DNA of 24,925 nt, taken from IMG/VR virus record IMGVR_UViG_3300024518_006146, positions 1 through 24,925 of that record. One strand, given 5' to 3'. Under the pieces are notes generated by a model. The model searched no databases, was not told where the DNA came from, and was given only the letters and a program-made list of their open reading frames with translations. Made by a program: the position numbers and the translations under genes. Positions within the stretch are counted from its first letter, which is position 1. The number at the start of each line of letters is the position of its first letter. This DNA is from a virus. Shown in pieces: positions 8,437 through 13,089 of this stretch.

Positions 8437-8454
8437 GCCCCTACTTATAGGGGC
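8437..8454 (-). terminator. Intrinsic terminator of the minus-strand cassette
   Basis: A perfect 7-bp stem (GCCCCTA, loop CTTA, TAGGGGC) is followed on the minus strand by six Ts (8436-8431). The stop codon of the 8441-8737 gene lies within the hairpin. On the plus strand there is no T run, so it acts mainly on the minus-strand transcript, although the hairpin sits exactly at the convergent junction. Confidence 0.8.
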
Positions 8455-8737
8455 GTCGAAAAGATATACTCAGAGTGAACCATTCAATCCCAACACTGGG
8501 ATCTGATTGAAACCATACGTAGTCGGTCGTCTTTTTGTATGTTTGACCGTTTGGAGCTCGTTGCCACAGCCTTATAGCGCCGCTCGGATTCTTCGGGTCG
8601 AAGCCGATACCGTGCTCCCCAATGGGAGTCACGGCACGGCGTACCGCTATGATGCGCTTCATGGTGCGCAGTCGCCTGTCCTTCTTGCGCCTCTCGATGG
8701 CGCGCTTCTTCTTTCTCCTTCGGCCTCGCTTCTTCAT
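8441..8737 (-). CDS. Small basic protein, third paralogue of the minus cassette
   Basis: The 98-residue product starts at ATG 8737 with GAGG seven bases upstream. Residues 1-34 are almost entirely Arg and Lys, suggesting nucleic acid binding. The C-terminus carries 'GIEWFTLSIS', which parallels 'IGWFTLEVKV' in the 8968 product and 'VGWFSFETDA' in the 8750 product; the coding DNA shares a 13-base identical run (8471-8483 and 9061-9073). Function unknown. The terminator hairpin overlaps its last codons. Confidence 0.6.
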   Translation of the reverse strand: MKKRGRRRKKKRAIERRKKDRRLRTMKRIIAVRRAVTPIGEHGIGFDPKNPSGAIRLWQRAPNGQTYKKTTDYVWFQSDPSVGIEWFTLSISFRRPYK

Positions 8738-8749
8738 GGGGTACCTCGG

Positions 8750-8971
8750 TTACACGTCATACAAAGCGTCTGTTTCGAAGGAAAACCACCCCACCGTGGA
8801 CTTGGGCACCAGATTGAAGTCTATGTTGTCCGCCTTTTTGTCCCAGAAGAATATCGCATGGAAATACTTCTTATTGTGGCTAATGTCCTTATGGAAAAGG
8901 CCTATGTGGAAGTGTCCCACTATTGCGACGTTTTCCATGAAGGCTGCTCGTTCTTCGATGGTGTGACTCAT
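8750..8971 (-). CDS. Small protein with 'PKS-xGWF' motif, second paralogue of the minus cassette
   Basis: I start the gene at ATG 8971, which overlaps the previous stop as ATGA and has GAGGT about nine bases upstream; the upstream in-frame extension would lie inside the neighbour and is Arg/Ser/Gly-rich. The 73-residue product has 'HAIFFWDKKADN' and 'VPKSTVGWFSFE', matching 'LAVFVWDDERQR' and 'IPKSSDIGWFTLE' of the upstream gene. It lacks the basic N-terminal extension of its two neighbours. Role unknown. Confidence 0.6.
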   Translation of the reverse strand: MSHTIEERAAFMENVAIVGHFHIGLFHKDISHNKKYFHAIFFWDKKADNIDFNLVPKSTVGWFSFETDALYDV

Positions 8972-9321
8972 GTCTTCATTACCTCGTGCAGAGCCTCGGC
9001 TTCGGGGGCGTCCACGTCCCAGGTGGAAGAGTGGTGGGTGTCGTCGGAGACTTTCACCTCCAGAGTGAACCATCCTATGTCAGAGCTTTTCGGAATGGAG
9101 GCCCATAGGCGTTGACGTTCATCGTCCCAAACGAATACGGCAAGGACCCGGATCCGATGATACGTCCCGCCGATTTTTTTGTAGCCTCCGTTCCTCTCCG
9201 TTGCCCCCACGCAGAAGCGCCCCCCAATTCTAACTATTCTCTTCAGGAGCCTTTTCGTCAGGCGCTGAAGCTTCTCTTTCGCTCGCTTCGCCCTGCGTTT
9301 GTTTTCCCTTCTCCTCCTCAT
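8968..9321 (-). CDS. Basic small protein, first paralogue of the minus cassette
   Basis: The best start is ATG 9321 (117 residues); a TTG at 9345 is less likely. From 9321 it overlaps the preceding gene by 92 bases in another frame. Residues 1-36 are strongly basic ('MRRRRENKRRAKRAKEK...'), followed by a compact domain with 'VLAVFVWDDERQ' and 'IPKSSDIGWFTLEVKV', then an acidic tail. The GWF-containing domain is shared with the two downstream genes. Function unknown; the Arg/Lys tail could bind nucleic acid. Confidence 0.55.
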   Translation of the reverse strand: MRRRRENKRRAKRAKEKLQRLTKRLLKRIVRIGGRFCVGATERNGGYKKIGGTYHRIRVLAVFVWDDERQRLWASIPKSSDIGWFTLEVKVSDDTHHSSTWDVDAPEAEALHEVMKT

Positions 9322-10015
9322 CGTCTTCTTCGTTGTCAAGTTCAAACCTCCCGTCCGAGATCATGGCGTGGGCAGTTATCTTGTTGAACTGTTCCATCAT
9401 CGGCATGATGCTGAACATCCGCCAGAAGCGGCCCGGGACAGCGTGGGGCGGCGGCTCGCACTCGATCTTGTCGGGTTCCCAGAAGAGAAGGTCATCCAGT
9501 CTGCCATATGGATGCGCCAGATAGGCTCTGTCGTTGTCGTCGTCGTCGCCGGTTTTGGCGTTGTGTTCGACATAGATCATCAGGCCTTCGGAGTCATGGT
9601 CGAGCTTGTCCATGATCGTTGCGCCAGCCCGGATCGTTTTCATTGTGCGCTTGGCCAGCCATGAGTTCATGACAACCGCGTAGGAGTGGACCTCGGTGAT
9701 GGCCATCATGTTGGCGACCACACACGTCGCCAGGACAGGATGCCTGTTGATGAATTTAGTCAGGTTAACCCCAAGCACCTCTTCCTTGCCATCACGAGTG
9801 CAGTGGAGGTAGAATATGGGGTCGATCCATAGGGCCTTGTCGATGACCTGACGGGCGGACGCGTGAAGTTTTTCGGCCAGCTCCATGGCCGTGCGCTGCG
9901 CGGCGAAAATCGACTTGGCAGGATCATAGAATTTGGTTTCAATATTCAGCTGAAAGCACTTCCTGGCAAGTTCCTCGAAGTGTTCCGGCTGCATTTCAGG
10001 AGCTTCGTCCGACAT
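9230..10015 (-). CDS. Unknown 261-residue protein with acidic tail, first gene of the minus cassette
   Basis: It starts at ATG 10015 with a strong GAGGAGGA site. The body is helical and mixed, with 'LHASARQVIDKALWIDPIFY', 'FINRHPVLATCVVANMMAIT' and an acidic cluster 'GDDDDNDRAYLAHPYGRLDD'. Residues 224-261 form a disordered, very acidic tail ('DNEEDDEEEKGK...'). I recognise no family. Its start codon shares the sequence CATG with the start of the divergent MuF-like gene, so its promoter must lie within that gene. It leads a four-gene minus unit that ends at the 8437 terminator. Confidence 0.65.
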   Translation of the reverse strand: MSDEAPEMQPEHFEELARKCFQLNIETKFYDPAKSIFAAQRTAMELAEKLHASARQVIDKALWIDPIFYLHCTRDGKEEVLGVNLTKFINRHPVLATCVVANMMAITEVHSYAVVMNSWLAKRTMKTIRAGATIMDKLDHDSEGLMIYVEHNAKTGDDDDNDRAYLAHPYGRLDDLLFWEPDKIECEPPPHAVPGRFWRMFSIMPMMEQFNKITAHAMISDGRFELDNEEDDEEEKGKQTQGEASEREASAPDEKAPEENS

Positions 10016-12107
10016 GAGTTCCTCCTCAATAGGGTATCCAGATACGACTGATCCGCTTATACCACAAGGCGACCAATGGTTGACAGATCTCTTCTCCTAC
10101 GATGACGTGCATGAATTGCTGAAAAGCAGCATTTTAGATATGGATAACGTTGTTCAGGAGATCCACACCAGTAAAGAGGGGGGCGACGTAAGCTGGAAAG
10201 AAGCTGCCAGCCCCTACTATGAGAAGATGTGCCAGTGTGGCCACAACGCTATGTTGGCGGGTCAGCAGTACGCCAGCTGGTTCGACCCCGATCTGTCGAA
10301 GTCCGCATTCGACTTTGACTGGGACTACAGATCCGATATAGATCAGATGGCTGGTGGTCTGGGCATACCGGTCAGCAAGAAGAATGTCGACACCCTTCAT
10401 CGTGCGCTGGCAAACGGTGAACCCATCCCGACACGGGAGCTGGAGAAGGATTTCGACTACGAGAAGGCCCAAGACGTGGGCCGCACCGTCATGTTGAACA
10501 TCTACGCCAAGGCCGCCCTGCGGCGCTGGGATGGGGACGGGATAGTTCACTGCCGCCGGATCGAGATGCGGGACCGAAAGACCTGCCCAATTTGCCGGTC
10601 ACTTCACGGGAAGCAGTACGTTATTAGGGAAGTCCTCAATCAACTGTATCCTCAGTCTCACGATACGCATCCTCGGTGTCTACTCCCTGGCACCATGGTT
10701 AGTCCAGGGGGGCACGGGAACATACTTGGGGGCTTTGTCTCCACCTACGACGGCCCTATAGTCGAGCTTGTCCTGGCCGACGGGCGACGGCTCTCCGCGA
10801 CCATTAATCACATGCTCCTGACGCCAGAAGGGTTCCTCCGTGCGCGTCATCTTCGTAAGGGCGACCACGTACTCGGTCGCCCCCTTGGCCAATGGAATCG
10901 CACTGGTGTCCCAGATGATGACGACAAGCCAGCCCCTATTGAGGAGGTAGTCGGTTCTTTCGCGGAATCTGGCAGCATGGCGACCATGAGCGTGCCAGTG
11001 TCCGCCGAAAATTTCCACGGCGACGGCGTTTTCATGAGCGGCAATGTCGACATTGTAGGGGCCTATAGCGAGCTGGGGGGTGCACTGAACCCCGAGGATT
11101 TCGAGTTTCTCTCGAAACCTTCTTTCGGTGGGTGTTTGGATAGCCTTTCTCTCTCTCCCCTTGGCATGAGCGATAAGCTCTTCCAAGCTTTGCGGCTTGC
11201 CACGGACGGCGGCATGAGCCGCCTTCGTGAGTCCAAGTCGCTCCTCCTTGGAGAGCTTCGACCAGCGGATGGTGCAGGCGTCAGAAATAGATCGCCTAGC
11301 GACGCCATGCTGCTCCAGGATGCGATACACCGTGATTTTGTTGATGCCAAGACCTTTAGCAATCTCAAGGGCAGACTCGTTGGCGTAGCGCCGAATCACG
11401 GCATCATGGTCGATGAGCCCACGCTTGCGAGCTCCAGCCTTGCGCAGCCGCCGATTGATCGTATTTCGGCTGACGCCGAGAGAATCGGCCAGGTCCTTAG
11501 CTTTTTCCCCGGCGAGGTAGCGCCGCTTGAGATCGTCGAGATCAATCAGAATTCTTTTCATGGCCCAGTTTATGACCTCTGTGTTGGCTCCTCACTATAC
11601 TGGGCAGAAGGTATCGTGACAAGCAATTGTCGCGGGACTTTTTTACCCGTCCTCGATACAGCTACCACTTATAAGCCCCAGCGCCAAGAGTTTCCTGCGG
11701 GCATTAATTTCACCGTTGCGGGCAATGTGGCCGAGAATGTGCCCATGGAAATAAAGCCATGGCTGTATACGTTCATGCGCAGGTCCCCTGTCCCGCTCCA
11801 TGTTAAGTTCGACGATGCTCTCGACGCTGCCTATGAGTGGGATGGGTTTGAGGTGACAATCAGTCCGGAGGCGCTCAAGCATGAGGATCCGCGTGAGATT
11901 ATTCTGCGCTCCGTGGCAGACCAGATATGGCCTGAAGTTCAGCCGGAATTCAGCGAGTACAAGAATCTCGTAAAGGGCGGCCACGCAATCCCGGCTAAAA
12001 GTTGGGAGAACGATAAAGAGCTATTCGTGAATAACTACATTGCTTATCGCATGGGGCAGGATGAATACCCTCGATCCGTCGCCTGGCTCAAAAGGGTAGC
12101 GGGCTAA
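10014..12107 (+). CDS. MuF/SPP1 gp7-like head morphogenesis protein, interrupted by an intein
   Basis: The 697-residue precursor starts at ATG 10014 with AGGAG eleven bases upstream. The MuF-type core reads 'RKTCPICRSLHGK' (C191, C194) then 'THPR' and, after the intein, 'CRGTFLPV'; the paired Cys and 'HP-CRG' motif are the family's conserved end. These minor capsid proteins bind the portal side of the prohead and can be ejected with the DNA. After removal of intein residues 222-538 the product is 380 residues. The C-terminal part (from about 11840) ends 'NDKELFVNNYIAYRMG' then 'YPRSVAWLKRV', which recalls the end of lethal-factor-like zincins, but no HExxH is present. Its start overlaps the divergent minus gene. 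Confidence 0.8.
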   Translation: MSSSSIGYPDTTDPLIPQGDQWLTDLFSYDDVHELLKSSILDMDNVVQEIHTSKEGGDVSWKEAASPYYEKMCQCGHNAMLAGQQYASWFDPDLSKSAFDFDWDYRSDIDQMAGGLGIPVSKKNVDTLHRALANGEPIPTRELEKDFDYEKAQDVGRTVMLNIYAKAALRRWDGDGIVHCRRIEMRDRKTCPICRSLHGKQYVIREVLNQLYPQSHDTHPRCLLPGTMVSPGGHGNILGGFVSTYDGPIVELVLADGRRLSATINHMLLTPEGFLRARHLRKGDHVLGRPLGQWNRTGVPDDDDKPAPIEEVVGSFAESGSMATMSVPVSAENFHGDGVFMSGNVDIVGAYSELGGALNPEDFEFLSKPSFGGCLDSLSLSPLGMSDKLFQALRLATDGGMSRLRESKSLLLGELRPADGAGVRNRSPSDAMLLQDAIHRDFVDAKTFSNLKGRLVGVAPNHGIMVDEPTLASSSLAQPPIDRISADAERIGQVLSFFPGEVAPLEIVEINQNSFHGPVYDLCVGSSLYWAEGIVTSNCRGTFLPVLDTATTYKPQRQEFPAGINFTVAGNVAENVPMEIKPWLYTFMRRSPVPLHVKFDDALDAAYEWDGFEVTISPEALKHEDPREIILRSVADQIWPEVQPEFSEYKNLVKGGHAIPAKSWENDKELFVNNYIAYRMGQDEYPRSVAWLKRVAG
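10677..11627 (+). mobile_element. Intein in the MuF-like gene, carrying an antisense endonuclease gene
   Basis: This 317-residue intein runs from Cys222 ('CLLPGTMVSP', block A) to Asn538 ('AEGIVTSN', block G), before extein Cys539. Block B is 'SATINHMLLT' with T263 and H266. Block F is 'GPVYDLCVGSSLYWAEG'. The usual penultimate His is Ser here, a known variant. The insertion lies in the conserved 'HP-CRG' motif. No sense-strand LAGLIDADG or HNH motif is present; the space between the splicing blocks (about residues 290-515) is instead read on the other strand as a Vsr-like endonuclease. The sense frame has no stops over the whole region, so the precursor can be made and spliced. Confidence 0.85.
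10680..11561 (-). CDS. Antisense Vsr-like homing endonuclease nested in the MuF intein
   Basis: The 293-residue product lies entirely within the intein, on the other strand, in exact codon register with the sense frame. Its ATG is the reverse complement of a sense His codon and its TAG is the complement of the intein's second codon. Two helix-turn-helix modules occupy residues about 9-43 ('AKDLADSLGVSRNTINRRL') and 51-86 ('ALEIAKGLGINKITVYRIL'). A linker 'IRWSKLSKEER' typical of homing endonucleases follows. Residues 143-219 match the Vsr/EDxHD fold: E146 ('TPTERRF'), D172 ('YNVDIA'), E183 and 'GGHWH' (H188, H190), then 'NRGWLVVIIWD', as in Vsr 'LGWRVLIVWE'. The last 50 residues oppose the N-terminal splicing domain and are probably unconstrained. 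The ribosome site is weak (AGAGG, 13 bases upstream). Confidence 0.75.
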   Translation of the reverse strand: MKRILIDLDDLKRRYLAGEKAKDLADSLGVSRNTINRRLRKAGARKRGLIDHDAVIRRYANESALEIAKGLGINKITVYRILEQHGVARRSISDACTIRWSKLSKEERLGLTKAAHAAVRGKPQSLEELIAHAKGRERKAIQTPTERRFREKLEILGVQCTPQLAIGPYNVDIAAHENAVAVEIFGGHWHAHGRHAARFRERTDYLLNRGWLVVIIWDTSAIPLAKGATEYVVALTKMTRTEEPFWRQEHVINGRGEPSPVGQDKLDYRAVVGGDKAPKYVPVPPWTNHGARE

Positions 12108-12109
12108 AA

Positions 12110-12133
12110 GAGGGGGCGCTTGCGCACCCCCTC
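12110..12133 (-). terminator. Hairpin ending the minus-strand membrane-protein unit
   Basis: A 7-bp GC-rich stem (GAGGGGG with CCCCCTC, and two further inner pairs) is followed on the minus strand by TTTT (12109-12106). It lies 3' of the small gene at 12152-12292 and directly after the stop of the plus-strand MuF-like gene, at a convergent junction. The plus strand has no T run after the stem. Confidence 0.6.
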
Positions 12134-12151
12134 CTCCCCCCCCGCGCGCTC

Positions 12152-12292
12152 CTAGAGGTCGAACTCCCCCAGGAAATCATTCAAACCGTTCTTCGTGGCG
12201 CTATACGTCATCAGCGCCGTGATCGTGGCGGCGAGCCCCGCCAGGACGCCGACCGTGATTTTGAGCGTCGTGCTCAATTCCTTGTCGTTCAT
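12152..12292 (-). CDS. Small single-helix membrane protein
   Basis: This short reading frame encodes 46 residues from ATG 12292 (or 49 from ATG 12301, which sits directly on the AGGGGG site; the inner ATG has nine-base spacing). A single hydrophobic helix, 'LKITVGVLAGLAATITALMT', follows a short charged N-terminus; the C-terminus is acidic and ends 'FLGEFDL'. The size and topology fit a small phage membrane protein such as a holin-like or accessory peptide. It lies downstream of another membrane-anchored gene and upstream of a terminator hairpin, which supports it being expressed. Confidence 0.5.
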   Translation of the reverse strand: MNDKELSTTLKITVGVLAGLAATITALMTYSATKNGLNDFLGEFDL

Positions 12293-12370
12293 AAACTCCA
12301 TCCCCCTGGATCATTCGAGCCGCTCCTGCGAGACGGTCGATGGTGAATTGGACGCCTTCTGCCAGTTTGT

Positions 12371-12396
12371 GGGGGAGGGGTCCGAGCCCCTCCCCC
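12371..12396 (-). terminator. Perfect 10-bp hairpin between two minus-strand genes
   Basis: GGGGGAGGGG and CCCCTCCCCC pair perfectly around a six-base loop (TCCGAG on the plus strand). It lies between the 12429-12917 gene and the 12152-12292 gene. There is no T run on either side, so it may be a factor-dependent terminator, an attenuator or an mRNA 3'-end stabiliser. The rest of 12293-12428 holds no convincing gene. Confidence 0.5.
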
Positions 12397-12428
12397 AAAG
12401 GTCCGTCGAGGTCTTTTCGCTTCACCGC

Positions 12429-12917
12429 CTAGTCCTTGGCCTCGGACTCGGCCTCAGTCCCGATTTCGACCTCATCCATGTCGGCGAAGAGATCGAGTTT
12501 GGGCTGGCCGCACTTGGCGGCATGCTGGAGGTGCTTTTGGGCACAAACCATGTGGTACTTTTTCGCGCTGCGGTCGCGCACGACCTTGATCTCCGCCCGC
12601 ACATCATCTTCCAGGTCCTTGAAGTGCATCTGCCGATTGCACTCTCCGACAAGACCCTTGAGCACCTGTGGATTCGCTTCCAGGTGTGCCTCCAGGTGCT
12701 CCTCCGCGACCGGTTGGCCGTTGACCTGGATGCCATCGAAGATCTCGGAGAGATCGTCGACGGACTCTTTCTCATTCTCGATCCGCTTGCACATCGCGAC
12801 GGTCGCAACCGTCGCCCCGCCGATCACCAGCAGGCCGCCCACCACGCTCAGGCCGATGGTCAGGATCGAACCCCAACCTGACCCTTCCGCTGCCACATTC
12901 ACATTTCCGTCGTCCAT
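12429..12917 (-). CDS. Membrane-anchored protein of unknown function
   Basis: The start at ATG 12917 is fixed by AGGAGGA seven bases upstream; an upstream in-frame ATG at 12953 has no such site. The 162-residue product has one transmembrane helix at residues 17-42 ('GSILTIGLSVVGGLLVIGGA' and on) and a charged soluble domain after it. That domain includes 'MVCAQKHLQHAAKC', a Cys/His cluster that could bind metal, and an acidic C-terminus. I recognise no family. It is divergent from the RNA polymerase gene, sharing a 172-base intergenic region. Confidence 0.65.
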   Translation of the reverse strand: MDDGNVNVAAEGSGWGSILTIGLSVVGGLLVIGGATVATVAMCKRIENEKESVDDLSEIFDGIQVNGQPVAEEHLEAHLEANPQVLKGLVGECNRQMHFKDLEDDVRAEIKVVRDRSAKKYHMVCAQKHLQHAAKCGQPKLDLFADMDEVEIGTEAESEAKD

Positions 12918-13028
12918 GGATACTTCCTCCTCTCGGGGTTGGAATTCGCGCAAACAACCCCAATGGCTGCAAGCGCTTATTCTTCAGTACTTTTCTTATA
13001 CCCGGATTGGATACCTAAATTTCCATTC

Positions 13029-13056
13029 TTGCTCGTATGGTCACAGAGGTTACAAT
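13029..13056 (+). promoter_or_regulatory. Possible promoter of the RNA polymerase gene
   Basis: TTGCTC (13029-13034), a 16-base spacer and TACAAT (13051-13056) lie 34 bases before the GTG start of the polymerase gene, within the 172-base divergent intergenic region 12918-13089. The -35 match is poor. No clear promoter for the divergent minus gene was found; TATAAG on that strand (about 12999-12994) lacks a good -35. Confidence 0.3.
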
Positions 13057-13089
13057 AAGGGGGTAAATACGCCTTTAGGAGGCCCCTCC

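Noticed and set aside
8507-9115. A 202-codon plus-strand open frame across the minus cassette
   Set aside because: The minus-strand genes have ribosome sites, an ATGA overlap, a terminator and shared motifs. The plus frame has none of these.
12201-12425. A 74-codon minus-strand frame starting at GTG 12425
   Set aside because: It includes the perfect 10-bp hairpin and overlaps the small membrane gene out of frame, where it turns into a His/Arg/Gly-rich shadow. It could be real, but the evidence is too thin.
12436-13089. Upstream extension of the polymerase reading frame
   Set aside because: This stretch is antisense to the 12429-12917 membrane gene, and the AGGAGG before GTG 13090 fixes the start.
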